A stretch of 58,247 nucleotides of DNA from Ectothiorhodospiraceae bacterium (lineage in GTDB: Bacteria; Pseudomonadota; Gammaproteobacteria; Nitrococcales; Aquisalimonadaceae). Location of the stretch: contig JAFIFU010000018.1 of assembly GCA_020831885.1 (NCBI GenBank), positions 1 through 58,247 of the forward strand, given 5' to 3'. Under the pieces are notes generated by a model that did not search any database, was not told the origin of the DNA, and saw only the letters and a list, made by a program, of their open reading frames with translations. This document shows positions 36,735-45,652 of the stretch, piece after piece; positions within the stretch are counted from its first letter, which is position 1, and each line of letters opens with the position of its first letter. The translations under genes were made by a program, and so were the position numbers.

Positions 36735-37735
36735 GCCGGCAACCAGTCCGTGCACCGTTCCGCCCAGAGCCGGTCGATGCCCCCCAGCGGCGGGCCCTGA
36801 TGCCGCAGAAAGCGTTCGCCCAGCTCCTGCAAGTGTGCCGGGCGGGCGGCCAGCCACTCCACCATCACCCATCCCCGCCATTCCTGCGCCAGCGTCCAGT
36901 CCGGTTCGTCGATCCGGCAGTTGGGCAGACGGTAGTGGAACGCGGGGCGGGGCTTGACCAGACTGGCCTCAGGTACGCCGCGCACGGCCCGGTCACCCAG
37001 CAGGTGGCGGAACAGGGGCAGCATGTCCAACGCACGGTTACGCGTGGTGTTATGACGCAGGTAATCCGTCACCAGCCGCGGTAGCTCCGGTGCGTAGTCC
37101 GGGGCAACCACCAGACGCCGGTAGGGGTCGGGAAAAGGATCGATGTACGGTGTCAGCCGTCGGCTCCAGTCGATTTCGCCCCCCAGGTGCAGCCAGTCGT
37201 AGAGCAGCAGGAAGGCTTTCAGGTGGGCCAGGATGGTGGCGGTGTCGGTTCGCGGGGCCTCCGGGTTCAGATGCAGGCCGAAGGCGTACAACACCGATGC
37301 CCGTGTCCCCTGGGCATGGGCCAGCTGCAGCCGGTTGCGCAGCTGTTCCAGCAGGTGCACCTCCGCCATGGGTATGGGCGGGGAGACAATCTCATGGGGC
37401 ACCACCGTGCCCGCCAGGCGGGCGAGCAGATCCTCGATTCGTCCACCGGGCTCCACCTCCAGGCCCAGCCGCTTGAGGAAGCGGGCATAGCTGCGGTCCT
37501 TGAGCAAGGTGGTGTCGATCTCCACTTTGAAATCGCCCCAGCGGGTGCCGGTCACGGTTTGCACGAACGGGTCGCGACGTTCCACCCGCCCGCCATACAG
37601 ATCCATCACCAGCTCGCAGATCTGGTGCAGCGGCAGTCCGGCGAACTCCAGTTCAACACCCAGCCGGCGGGGCTGGCCATCCTCGCGGTAAAGCTGTTCC
37701 GGCAGAGGGAACTCGGGAAAGACGATAGCATTCAT
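36731..37735 (-). CDS. Amidoligase enzyme family protein (Amidoligase_2)
   Basis: A 334-residue protein of the glutamine-synthetase/glutamate-cysteine-ligase-like amidoligase superfamily. It shows the first-strand motif LGVELEF (residues 25-31), DFKVEIDTTLL (68-78), EIVSPPIP and the later FGLHLNPE metal/substrate motifs. Members are predicted to form an amide or peptide bond with ATP on an unidentified small molecule or protein. In earlier genome surveys (Iyer and colleagues) such genes are paired with PuuD-type amidotransferases, as here. The long open frame upstream is antisense to metY and not coding. The ATG at 37735 is natural; its ribosome site is weak. Confidence 0.85.
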   Translation of the reverse strand: MNAIVFPEFPLPEQLYREDGQPRRLGVELEFAGLPLHQICELVMDLYGGRVERRDPFVQTVTGTRWGDFKVEIDTTLLKDRSYARFLKRLGLEVEPGGRIEDLLARLAGTVVPHEIVSPPIPMAEVHLLEQLRNRLQLAHAQGTRASVLYAFGLHLNPEAPRTDTATILAHLKAFLLLYDWLHLGGEIDWSRRLTPYIDPFPDPYRRLVVAPDYAPELPRLVTDYLRHNTTRNRALDMLPLFRHLLGDRAVRGVPEASLVKPRPAFHYRLPNCRIDEPDWTLAQEWRGWVMVEWLAARPAHLQELGERFLRHQGPPLGGIDRLWAERCTDWLPA

Positions 37736-37939
37736 AGGCCCAAGTCTACCCGCCCCGACTGGCCAGGTGGTAGCGGCGCGCCCGGTGTTGGATAAGCATA
37801 TGCGCATACGGTCGTACGCCACCCGTCCATCGCCTGCTATCCTTTGGCACCGCACCGTTTGCATGTTTTCTTGGACCAATGCCGGGCACACAAGCCTGCG
37901 GTAGAACGAACCCGCGAACCATTTTCCGGAGGAACCCGA

Positions 37940-39214
37940 ATGAAACTGGAAACCCTCGCTGTCCACGGCGGTTACAGCCCCGATCCCACCACCAAGGCCG
38001 TGGCGGTGCCCATCTATCAGACCACCTCCTATGCCTTCGATGACACCCAGCACGGCGCGGACCTGTTCGACCTGAAGGTGGAGGGCAATATCTACACCCG
38101 GATCATGAATCCCACCAACGCGGTGCTGGAGCAGCGGGTGGCGCAGATGGAGGGCGGCATCGGCGGTCTGGCGGTGAGTTCCGGCATGGCGGCCATCACC
38201 TATGCCATCGAGACCATCGCGGAAGCCGGTGACAACATCATTGCCACCAGCCAGCTTTACGGAGGCACGTATAACCTGTTCGCCCACTCGCTGCCACGCC
38301 GGGGGATCGAGGTGCGTTTCATCTCCCATGACGAGCTGGACAATCTGGCCTCCTTGATCGACAGCCGTACCAAGGCGGTGTTCTGCGAAACCGTGGGCAA
38401 CCCCTCCGGCAACGTGGTGGACATCGAGCGCATGGCCGAGATCGCCCATGCCGACGGCGTGCCGCTGATCGTGGACAACACCGTGCCCACACCCTATCTG
38501 TGGCGCCCCATCGAGCACGGAGCTGATATCGTGATCCATTCGCTGACCAAGTACATGGGCGGCCATGGCACCACGGTGGCCGGTGTGGTGGTGGATTCCG
38601 GCAGGTTCCCCTGGGCGGAGCACAAGGAGCGCTTCGCCATGCTGAACGAGCCCGATCCCTCCTATCACGGTGTGGTCTATACCGATGCCCTGGGTCCGGC
38701 GGCCTTCATCGGCCGCTGCCGCGTGGTGCCGCTGCGCAATACCGGTGCCGCCCTCTCGCCCTTCAATGCCTTCCAGATCCTGCAGGGGATCGAGACGCTG
38801 CCGCTGCGCATGGACCGCCATTGCGAGAACGCCCAGAAGGTGGCGGAATACCTGGAAGGGCATGGGCAGGTGAGCTGGGTGAAGTTCGCCGGCCTGAAGA
38901 GCAGCCCGGACCATGCCCTGGCGCGGAAATACATGGACGGTCGCGCAGCCAGCGTGCTGAGTTTCGGCATCAAGGGCGGTGCCGAGGCGGGGGCCCGGTT
39001 CATCGACGCGCTGCAGTTGATCACCCGGCTGGTGAACATCGGCGATGCCAAATCCCTGGCCTGCCACCCGGCCACCACCACCCATCGCCAGCTCAACGAC
39101 GAGGAACTGGCCTCGGCCGGGGTCACCAAGGACATGGTGCGGTTGTCCATCGGTATCGAGCACGTGGACGACATTCTGGCGGATATCGAGCAGGCGCTGA
39201 GGGCGGCCGGCTGA
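37940..39214 (+). CDS. metY: O-acetylhomoserine sulfhydrylase / aminocarboxypropyltransferase
   Basis: PLP enzyme that makes homocysteine (or methionine) from O-acetylhomoserine and sulfide. The 424-residue Cys/Met-metabolism protein has the PLP lysine Lys204 in HSLTKYMGGHG, and SSGMAAITYAI and TVGNPSGNVVD at the expected positions. GGAGG lies 7 bases before the ATG at 37940. The 204-bp gap upstream (37736-37939) shows no SAM- or SAH-riboswitch that I recognise and no gene. It is followed by a hairpin terminator, so it is probably a single-gene unit. Confidence 0.94.
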   Translation: MKLETLAVHGGYSPDPTTKAVAVPIYQTTSYAFDDTQHGADLFDLKVEGNIYTRIMNPTNAVLEQRVAQMEGGIGGLAVSSGMAAITYAIETIAEAGDNIIATSQLYGGTYNLFAHSLPRRGIEVRFISHDELDNLASLIDSRTKAVFCETVGNPSGNVVDIERMAEIAHADGVPLIVDNTVPTPYLWRPIEHGADIVIHSLTKYMGGHGTTVAGVVVDSGRFPWAEHKERFAMLNEPDPSYHGVVYTDALGPAAFIGRCRVVPLRNTGAALSPFNAFQILQGIETLPLRMDRHCENAQKVAEYLEGHGQVSWVKFAGLKSSPDHALARKYMDGRAASVLSFGIKGGAEAGARFIDALQLITRLVNIGDAKSLACHPATTTHRQLNDEELASAGVTKDMVRLSIGIEHVDDILADIEQALRAAG

Positions 39215-39227
39215 TCCCTGGCGTAAA

Positions 39228-39256
39228 GGCCCGCCCGGAACCGGGGCGGGCCATTG
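39228..39256 (+). terminator. Terminator after metY
   Basis: GGCCCGCCC pairs perfectly with GGGCGGGCC across a 7-base loop, 13 bp after the metY stop. The downstream tract (ATTGCT) is only weakly T-rich. Confidence 0.65.
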
Positions 39257-39356
39257 CTGGTCAATGCATCATGGGCCGTGGGGCCCGCACCAGGCGCCCG
39301 GGACGGATCACCCCGTCCCTGCTGAACGCCTGGCGACTCAGGTGGAGGCTGGCTTC

Positions 39357-39884
39357 ATGCACCCGAAAACGATCTTTACCCCACGCCTGGCGATTGTGGC
39401 CCTGCTGATGTTGGGGCTGGCGGGGGCGGGTTCCTGGTGGATGGGCCGGGACAATGCCACCGCGCCGTCCGGGGCCGTGGCCGCGTTGGGTGCCACGGAA
39501 CAGGATATCAAAGTCTACAAGACCCCCTGGTGCGGCTGCTGTACCGATTGGGTGGACTACCTGGAACGTGAGGGGATGCGCACCGAGGTGGTGGACGTGG
39601 ACCAGGAAGCGCTCAATGAGATCAAGCTCCAGGCCGGGCTCCGCCAGGAGCTGGCATCATGCCATACCGCGTTTATCGACGGTTACGTGGTGGAGGGGCA
39701 TGTGCCGGTGGAGGATATCCGCGCGCTTCTGGAGCAGCGCCCGGACGGTGTCCTGGGCATCGCCGTGCCCGGAATGCCGGTCGGCTCTCCCGGCATGGAG
39801 ATCGGTGACCGGCGTGATCCGTATGACGTGGTGGCTTTCGATGCCGAGGGCAACACGGAGGTTTTCTCCAGCTACCATCAATAG
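39357..39884 (+). CDS. DUF411 family metal-binding protein, membrane-anchored or exported
   Basis: A 175-residue protein with one N-terminal hydrophobic helix (about residues 11-29) and a DUF411 domain with the metal motif WCGCC (Cys59, Cys61, Cys62) plus a later conserved Cys in ELASCHTAFIDGYVVEGHVP. DUF411 proteins are linked to copper or other soft-metal handling in the periplasm. GGAGG lies 8 bases before the ATG at 39357. No copper genes are adjacent, so the metal is not settled by context. Confidence 0.9.
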   Translation: MHPKTIFTPRLAIVALLMLGLAGAGSWWMGRDNATAPSGAVAALGATEQDIKVYKTPWCGCCTDWVDYLEREGMRTEVVDVDQEALNEIKLQAGLRQELASCHTAFIDGYVVEGHVPVEDIRALLEQRPDGVLGIAVPGMPVGSPGMEIGDRRDPYDVVAFDAEGNTEVFSSYHQ

Positions 39885-39905
39885 GGTCTCAATCGGTATG
39901 GCCCT

Positions 39906-39944
39906 GCTCCGCTGAGCGCCATGGGAACAGATCAGCGCTTCCTT
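39906..39944 (-). repeat. MITE-family fragment upstream of the M48 lipoprotein
   Basis: On the minus strand AAGGAAGCGCTGATCTGTTC continues into CCATGGCGCTCAGCGGAGC, which matches the first 40 bases of the full element at 53244 with a handful of changes. It overlaps a spurious upstream ATG (39921) of the next gene. Confidence 0.75.
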
Positions 39945-39959
39945 GAGCACGAGGATTCC

Positions 39960-40793
39960 ATGAACACCCACATCCGCCATCCCGCACCCCGAGGCATCCT
40001 GCGTCTACTGCTGGCCGCCGTGGCCGGTTTCGCCCTGGCTGCCTGCTCCACTTCGCCCACGGGCCGCGCCCAGCTCACGTTCTTTCCCCAGGGCGAACTG
40101 AACCGCATGGGGCTGGCGGCCTACGAGGAAATGAAGGAGCAGACCCCGGCCACCGATGACGAGGCCAAGCGCCGTTACGTGCAGTGCATCACCGATGCGC
40201 TGATCGCGGAACTGGATTCCAGTGACCGGCGCCGGCATGACTGGGAAGTGACCGTATTCCAGGATGATGCGGTGAACGCCTTTGCCCTGCCGGGCGGCAA
40301 GATGGGGGTTTACACGGGCCTGCTGGACGTGGCCGGGAACCAGCATCAGGTGGCCGCGGTGATGGGCCACGAGATCGGCCATGTACTGGCGGACCACGGT
40401 AACGAACGCATCTCCACGGCTTTTGCCACCACGGCCGGCCTGCAACTGGCGCATATCATCGGCGGGGACGACTCCCCGCAGCGGGCGCAGCTTCTGGGCC
40501 TGTTGGGACTTGGCGCCCAGGTGGGTATCCTGCTGCCCTTCAGCCGTGCTCACGAGCGGGAAGCGGATGTGATCGGCCTGGATCTGATGGCCCGCGCCGG
40601 TTTCGACCCCCGGGAGAGTGTGACCCTCTGGGAGAACATGTCCCAGGCGGGGGGCGGCCAGCCGCCGGAGTTCCTGTCCACACATCCTTCCCACGGCACG
40701 CGCATCCGCAACCTGCAGGAGCACATGCCCGCGGCCATGGAGCACTATGAGGCCGCCCGCCGGGCCGGCAAGCGGCCTGACTGCCGGCTGTAG
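39960..40793 (+). CDS. M48-family metallopeptidase lipoprotein
   Basis: A 277-residue lipoprotein with lipobox LAAC (Cys29) after a hydrophobic signal and the zinc motif HEIGH (His137, Glu138, His141). HEREADVIGLDLMARAGFD supplies the third ligand Glu. It resembles the LoiP/YggG-type outer-membrane-associated proteases. A GAGG ribosome site lies 5 bases before the ATG at 39960. The frame opens at 39921, but those 13 codons are repeat sequence. Confidence 0.92.
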   Translation: MNTHIRHPAPRGILRLLLAAVAGFALAACSTSPTGRAQLTFFPQGELNRMGLAAYEEMKEQTPATDDEAKRRYVQCITDALIAELDSSDRRRHDWEVTVFQDDAVNAFALPGGKMGVYTGLLDVAGNQHQVAAVMGHEIGHVLADHGNERISTAFATTAGLQLAHIIGGDDSPQRAQLLGLLGLGAQVGILLPFSRAHEREADVIGLDLMARAGFDPRESVTLWENMSQAGGGQPPEFLSTHPSHGTRIRNLQEHMPAAMEHYEAARRAGKRPDCRL

Positions 40794-40850
40794 GACGCCA
40801 CCGCGACACGCATGCAGCCATGCACAGGCGCGGGACCGGACACGGGATAT

Positions 40851-42299
40851 TCAGGGCAGGTTGGGGAAGCGGATGCCCACCATTTCCTGCATCACCCGCA
40901 CCACCTGGCAACTGTAGCCGAACTCGTTGTCGTACCAGACGTAGAGCACGCATTTGTTGCCGTTGACCAGGGTGGAAGCGGAATCCACCACGCCGGCGTG
41001 ACGGGAACCCACCAGATCCGTGGAGACGATCTCCGTGGATGCGGTGTAGTCGATCTGTTCCTGGAGTTGGGAGTGCAGGGCCGTGTCACGCAGGTAACCG
41101 TTCAGCTCTTCCTTACTGGTATCCCGGGCCAGGGTCAGGTTCAGCACCGCCAGCGATACATTGGGTGTGGGCACGCGGATGGCGTTGCCGGTGAGCTTGC
41201 CTTTGAGTTCCGGCAGTGCCTTGGCCACGGCCTTGGCGGCGCCGGTTTCCGTGAGCACCATGTTCAGCGGGGCGCTGCGGCCGCGGCGCGAGCCCGGGTG
41301 GTAGTTGTCGATCAGGTTCTGATCGTTGGTGTACGAGTGCACGGTCTCCACGTGGCCGTGCTCGATGCCGTACTCGTCCTGCAGGGCCTTCAGCACCGGC
41401 ACGATGGCGTTGGTGGTGCAACTGGCGGCGGACACGATGCGATCGTTGGACGTCAGGCCGTGGTGGTTCACGCCGTAGACAATGTTGGGCAGATCGCCCT
41501 TGCCGGGCGCCGTGAGCAGCACCTTGGATACGCCCTTTGCCTTCAGGTGCAGCCCCAGACCGTCCTGGTCGCGCCACTTGCCGGTGTTGTCCACCACCAG
41601 CGCGTTGTCGATGCCGTACTGGGTGTAGTCGATGCTGTCCGGGGAATCGGCGTAGATCACCTTGATGAAGTTGCCATTGGCGATGATGGCATTGGCATCG
41701 TCCAGGACGTGGATGGTGCCGTTGAACGGGCCGTGTACGGAATCGCGGCGCAGCAGGCTGGCGCGCTTCTCGATGTCATGGCCCTTGCCCTTGCGCACCA
41801 CGATGGCCCGCAGGCGCATCTTGTTGCCGCTGCCGGTGCGCTCGATCAGCAGGCGGGCCAGCAGGCGGCCGATACGGCCGAACCCGTAGAGCACGATATC
41901 CTGGGGTTCACGCAGTTGCAGTTCCCCCTGGCCGTCCAGAATGCTGCCCAGCTTTCGCCGCAGGTAGTCGGCGATGGTCTCGTCCTTCTGTCCTTCCTTG
42001 AGGAACTCGGTGGTCAGCTTGCCCAGATCCAGCCGGGCCGGGCTCAGGTCCAGCTTCATCAGCTCTTCCAGCACCGGGAAGGTGTTGTGGATGGAGAGCC
42101 CCTCCGGTTCGTACTGCTTGACGAAACGGTGCGCCTTGAGTATGTCGATGGTGGTGCAATTGATCAGCGGCCGGCCGTAAATTCGGAGAACCACGCCCTT
42201 GTCGCGATAGAGCTTGCCGATCATCGGCAACATCAATTCGGCCAGTTCCTGGCGCTGGGTCCAGTCGTTAAGATAGGAATCCTGCTGTTGCTGATTCAT
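40851..42299 (-). CDS. gap: Glyceraldehyde-3-phosphate dehydrogenase, long form
   Basis: Catalyses glyceraldehyde-3-phosphate to 1,3-bisphosphoglycerate with NAD(P). The 482-residue protein has the core GAPDH fold (GFGRIGRLLARLL near residue 140, catalytic Cys in SAASCTTNAIVP near 283, RRGRSAPLNMVLTETGAAKA) preceded by about 125 extra N-terminal residues, as in the long GAPDH of Pseudomonas and other gammaproteobacteria. The ATG start gives MNQQQQDSYL. Direction (glycolytic or gluconeogenic) cannot be read from the sequence. Confidence 0.94.
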   Translation of the reverse strand: MNQQQQDSYLNDWTQRQELAELMLPMIGKLYRDKGVVLRIYGRPLINCTTIDILKAHRFVKQYEPEGLSIHNTFPVLEELMKLDLSPARLDLGKLTTEFLKEGQKDETIADYLRRKLGSILDGQGELQLREPQDIVLYGFGRIGRLLARLLIERTGSGNKMRLRAIVVRKGKGHDIEKRASLLRRDSVHGPFNGTIHVLDDANAIIANGNFIKVIYADSPDSIDYTQYGIDNALVVDNTGKWRDQDGLGLHLKAKGVSKVLLTAPGKGDLPNIVYGVNHHGLTSNDRIVSAASCTTNAIVPVLKALQDEYGIEHGHVETVHSYTNDQNLIDNYHPGSRRGRSAPLNMVLTETGAAKAVAKALPELKGKLTGNAIRVPTPNVSLAVLNLTLARDTSKEELNGYLRDTALHSQLQEQIDYTASTEIVSTDLVGSRHAGVVDSASTLVNGNKCVLYVWYDNEFGYSCQVVRVMQEMVGIRFPNLP

Positions 42300-42349
42300 G
42301 CTGACTCCGGATGGGCTCTGGCAGTTGAGGGGTGCTCATCAAACGGGCG

Positions 42350-42372
42350 GCCGGATTCTACGAAAATCCGGC
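42350..42372. promoter_or_regulatory. Inverted repeat between divergent gap and SRPBCC gene
   Basis: GCCGGATT-[CTACGAA]-AATCCGGC is a perfect 8-bp dyad, 51 bp from the gap start and 71 bp from the SRPBCC gene. It could be an operator for either promoter. No regulator is identified. Confidence 0.4.
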
Positions 42373-42442
42373 GCTGGAGTCACGGGCAATCAATTCAAGG
42401 ACTTGATTTCGCCGGCGGCGGTGTGGCTGCCGGCCGACAACC

Positions 42443-42916
42443 ATGCGCAAGGAAATCATCGCCGATACCCGCATTTCCGCGGCGCCCCGGACCATCTGGG
42501 CGCCGCTTCTGGATTTTTCCGCCTATGCAGCCTGGAATCCGCTGATCCCGCAGGCCGCCTGCGACGGCGAGCCCCGCACCGGGCAGCGGATCACGCTGCG
42601 TTATTGCCCGCCCGGCCTCCGGGCCAGAGATGCCCGGGCGGAACTGCTCCGGGTGCTGCCCGGGCAGGAACTGAGCTGGTTGCAGCGCTGGCTCCCGGTG
42701 GCGGGTCTGCTGGACATGGAGCACCGTTTCATCCTGGAGTCGGAACCGGACCCGGAACAGGGCACGCGGCTGCTGCAGCGTGTCCGCTTCAGCGGTACGC
42801 TGGTGCCGCTGTTCTGGTGGCGGTTGCGGGGGCCGTGGCAACAGGGCGCAATGGCACTGAACCGGGCGCTGCGGGACGAAGCGCTCAGCGCGGCGCCTGA
42901 CGCACCCGGCGGATGA
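42443..42916 (+). CDS. SRPBCC (START-like) family protein
   Basis: A 157-residue protein with the SRPBCC pattern: RKEIIADTRISAAPRTIWAPLLDFSAYAAWNPLIPQA at the start, a hydrophobic-cavity beta core, and a long C-terminal helix (GPWQQGAMALNRALRDEAL). These are lipid- or small-hydrophobe-binding proteins. No specific function can be given. The last 32 bp overlap the 3' end of the convergent thioesterase gene. Confidence 0.85.
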   Translation: MRKEIIADTRISAAPRTIWAPLLDFSAYAAWNPLIPQAACDGEPRTGQRITLRYCPPGLRARDARAELLRVLPGQELSWLQRWLPVAGLLDMEHRFILESEPDPEQGTRLLQRVRFSGTLVPLFWWRLRGPWQQGAMALNRALRDEALSAAPDAPGG

Positions 42917-43304
42917 CGCCGCTGAAACCCAGAACCGGGTTCGCATTGGTGTACATGCGGCCCCGCACGAACAGCATCCGCCCGGTGGCGTGCAGCACCT
43001 CGCCATCCGCATGAACTGCATCGCCCTCCAGCGCCGGTGCGGTGAAGTCGCCGTTCAGCGAGACGGTCAGGGCGGTGTCCTGGCCCAGCCGGTGCCGGGC
43101 GATGATGAACAGGGCGTAGTCGGCCAGCAGCATCAGCATCCCGCCGTGGACGGCCCCCAGGCAGTTGCAGTGGCGCCGTTCCACCACGAAGCCGCAGCGA
43201 CCACGGCCCTGGGCATCCAGGGTCCAGTAGAGCGGGCCATTGTGGACTTCGAAGGGATCGCCGCTGGCGACTTCCCAGCCGGCGAAGGGGTGGGTTTCGG
43301 TCAT
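42885..43304 (-). CDS. PaaI-type hotdog-fold acyl-CoA thioesterase
   Basis: A 139-residue hotdog protein with the family signature NCLGAVHGGMLMLLADYALFIIA and a final strand ATGRMLFVRGRMYTN. It hydrolyses acyl-CoA esters by family analogy. The 3' end overlaps the convergent SRPBCC gene by 32 bp. It is divergent from the MFS gene, separated by about 155 bp without a gene. Confidence 0.87.
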   Translation of the reverse strand: MTETHPFAGWEVASGDPFEVHNGPLYWTLDAQGRGRCGFVVERRHCNCLGAVHGGMLMLLADYALFIIARHRLGQDTALTVSLNGDFTAPALEGDAVHADGEVLHATGRMLFVRGRMYTNANPVLGFSGVIRRVRQAPR

Positions 43305-43459
43305 GCTGGTCTCCTGATTCGGAAGGATCGTGGAGCGCCGGGACTGGCTTTCCGGCCTGCCGGCGCTTTACCGTACGTGTAAATGGGTAGCTTACTAAGG
43401 TTTCCTGGCCCGCGGCCAGGCGCGGTGGTGGATGCAGCGACGGACAACAGGGAGCGGAC

Positions 43460-44632
43460 ATGACGGGGGAAGGTGGCATGCGTCTGGACCGGGTGCTGGC
43501 GGGGGCCGTGGCCATTCTGGTGGGGCTGGGCATGGCCCGGTTCGGGTATCCGCCCCTGGTGCCGGGCATGATCGACATGGGCTGGTTCACGCCCGCGGCG
43601 GCCGGCTACCTGGGGGCGGCGAACCTGTTGGGTTATCTGTTCGGCGCCCTGAGCGCGGCCTGGTTCGCCGGTCGTGTCGGCGCGGCAACGGCGATTCGTG
43701 TGGGGCTCCTCCTTGTGACGCTGAGCTTTCTGCTGTCCTCCTGGGCGGCTCCGTTCCTGTGGTTTTTCCTGTGGCGGTTTCTCTCCGGCTGGGCCGGGGG
43801 CATTCTGATGGTGGTGGCGGCCTCCACGGTGCTGACCGGCACCCCGGCACCCCGGCGTCCGCTGGCGGGGGCCATTGTCTTCAGCGGTGCCGGGGTGGGG
43901 GTTCTGTTCTCCGCCAACGTGGTGCCCTGGCTGACCACCCTGTCCATGAGCTGGGCCTGGCTGGCCATGGGCGTGCTCTGCCTGCTGCTGACCCTGGCCA
44001 CCTGGCGGGCCTGGCGGGAGGATGCGCTTGCCGGCGGCGGGGCCGCCGCGCAACCGCTGCCTCCCATGCGGGCGGTGCCCCTGGCGGTGCTGCTGGTGGT
44101 GGTGGCCTACGGCCTGCAATCCGTCGGCTACGTGCCGCATACGCTGTTCTGGGTGGATTTCCTGGCCCGGGAACAGGGGCTGGGCACGGCTTTCGCCTCG
44201 TTCCAGTGGAGCGTGTTCGCCCTGGGCGCCATCGCGGGGCCCTTCATGTCCGGCTGGGTGGCGGCCCGTCTGGGCTGGTATCCGGCCCTGTTGCTGGCGG
44301 TGGCGCTGATGTCCGCCGCGCTGTTCCTGTCCAGCGTGGCGGATGCGCTGCTGCTGGCCTCCATCTGCTCCTTCGTGGTGGGGGCCATGGTGCCGGCCCT
44401 GGTCTCCCTGACATCCGGTTATCTGTCGCAACTGGTGCCATTGCAGGAGCACCGCCGGGCCTGGGGCTGGGCCACGGCGTCCTTCGCCCTGGCCCAGGCC
44501 GTGGGCGGTTATGCCCTGGCCGGTGTGTTCGGCTGGCTGGGCAGCTACCCACCGGTGTTCATCATCGGCGGACTGTCGCTGGTCCTGGGCTTCCTGGTGA
44601 CCGCCCTGTCCCGGTTCGGGCGAACGGTCTGA
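43460..44632 (+). CDS. MFS transporter, YbfB/YjiJ family
   Basis: A 390-residue protein with about 12 membrane helices, the family start LAGAVAILVGLGMARFGYPPLVPGM and the loop AARLGWYPALL. The YbfB/YjiJ family contains poorly characterised exporters/importers. GGAG lies 5 bases before the ATG at 43460. It is followed by a MITE-family remnant. Confidence 0.88.
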   Translation: MTGEGGMRLDRVLAGAVAILVGLGMARFGYPPLVPGMIDMGWFTPAAAGYLGAANLLGYLFGALSAAWFAGRVGAATAIRVGLLLVTLSFLLSSWAAPFLWFFLWRFLSGWAGGILMVVAASTVLTGTPAPRRPLAGAIVFSGAGVGVLFSANVVPWLTTLSMSWAWLAMGVLCLLLTLATWRAWREDALAGGGAAAQPLPPMRAVPLAVLLVVVAYGLQSVGYVPHTLFWVDFLAREQGLGTAFASFQWSVFALGAIAGPFMSGWVAARLGWYPALLLAVALMSAALFLSSVADALLLASICSFVVGAMVPALVSLTSGYLSQLVPLQEHRRAWGWATASFALAQAVGGYALAGVFGWLGSYPPVFIIGGLSLVLGFLVTALSRFGRTV

Positions 44633-44648
44633 GCCGGAGGCCGCCTAT

Positions 44649-44714
44649 GGGAAACGCTGTAAAGCCCCGCAGGGCAGGCCCTTCGGGCACACTGGGAATT
44701 GATCAGCGCTTCCT
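44649..44714 (-). repeat. MITE-family short derivative between MFS and dehydrogenase genes
   Basis: One end is GGGAAACGCTG (44649-44659), the other (minus strand) AGGAAGCGCTGATCAATTCC. Between them lies GCCCTGCGGGGCTTTACAGC (minus), which matches the interior of the full element at 53301-53325. It is about 66 bp long and probably an internal-deletion copy. Confidence 0.72.
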
Positions 44715-45648
44715 ATACGGGCGTGAGCAGCTCCCGGCCGGCGAAGTGGGCGCGGATGTTGTCCACCACCAGTTGCCCCATCTCCAGCCGGGTTTCCACG
44801 GTGGCGCTGGCGTAGTGGGGCTGCAGCACCACGTTGTCCATGGCGAGGAGCGGTTCCGGCACCGCGGGTTCCTCGGCGAACACGTCCAGGCCGGCGCCGC
44901 GGATGCGGCCCGCTTCCAGGGCCCGGACCAGTTCCGGTTCGTCCACCGTTGAGCCGCGGCCGATGTTGATCAGCGTGCCTTCCGGGCCCAGGGCGTCCAG
45001 CACGGCGCCATCGACCATCCCTTCCGTGGCCGTGCCCCCCGGAACGATGACCATGAGGAAATCGCTGTCCGCGGCCAGCTGCCTGGGCGTCTCGTAGTAG
45101 CGGTAGGGTACCTCCGGGTTGGGGTTGCGCTGATGGTAGCCGATGGTCATGTCGAAGCCCGCGGCCCGCCGGGCCACCGCCTGACCGATGCGGCCCAGGC
45201 CCAGGATACCCAGCCGCTTGCCGGTGACCCGGTGGCCCAGGCCCAGGCCGCGCAGCCAGTTGCCGGCCCGTACGTTCCGGTCGGCCTGGCACAGATTGCG
45301 GGCCGTGGCCAGCATCAGGGCGATGCCGGCATCGGCCACGTCCGCGGTGAGCACATCCGGCGTGGTGGCCACCCGGATGTTCCGGGCCCGGGCGGCTTCC
45401 AGGTTCAGCGCATCGGTGCCGATACCCGAGGAAGCCACCACCTCCAGTGCCGGCAGGGCATCCAGCAGGGTCATCGGCAGCCCCTGCACGGCATTGGTGG
45501 TCAACCCCCGAATCCGCGGCCCCACCTCCTGCAGCAGGGCCTGTGCTTCGGCGGCTGTCTCGGGAAGAACGTGAACGGAGAACTCCTCCTGCAACTGCGG
45601 GATGACGTTGGGCGGCATGCGGCCCGTGATCAGGATGGCGGCATTCAT
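44713..45648 (-). CDS. D-isomer-specific 2-hydroxyacid dehydrogenase
   Basis: A 311-residue NAD(P)-dependent dehydrogenase with the Rossmann motif LGILGLGRIGQAVARRAAGFD (about residues 147-167), the Arg/Glu/His catalytic set (SSGIGTDALN, LINIGRGSTVDEPEL, NVVLQPHYAS) and no N-terminal ACT domain. It resembles glyoxylate/hydroxypyruvate reductases. The ribosome site AGAGGAG lies in the loop of a hairpin just upstream (45653-45690). Confidence 0.92.
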   Translation of the reverse strand: MNAAILITGRMPPNVIPQLQEEFSVHVLPETAAEAQALLQEVGPRIRGLTTNAVQGLPMTLLDALPALEVVASSGIGTDALNLEAARARNIRVATTPDVLTADVADAGIALMLATARNLCQADRNVRAGNWLRGLGLGHRVTGKRLGILGLGRIGQAVARRAAGFDMTIGYHQRNPNPEVPYRYYETPRQLAADSDFLMVIVPGGTATEGMVDGAVLDALGPEGTLINIGRGSTVDEPELVRALEAGRIRGAGLDVFAEEPAVPEPLLAMDNVVLQPHYASATVETRLEMGQLVVDNIRAHFAGRELLTPV

Positions 45649-45652
45649 GGTC

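Noticed and set aside
37736-37939. SAM or SAH riboswitch upstream of metY
   Set aside because: I looked for the conserved cores and found no convincing match by eye; a covariance search would decide.
37736-39163. Upstream half of an 810-codon frame joined to the amidoligase
   Set aside because: It is antisense to metY; amidoligase homology starts at the ATG at 37735.
39921-39959. Upstream ATG for the M48 lipoprotein
   Set aside because: These codons lie in a MITE fragment; the next ATG has a ribosome site and gives a proper lipoprotein signal.
44649-44714. Simple transcription terminator after the MFS gene
   Set aside because: The ends and the interior match the repeat family, which explains the inverted structure better, although it may still end transcription.
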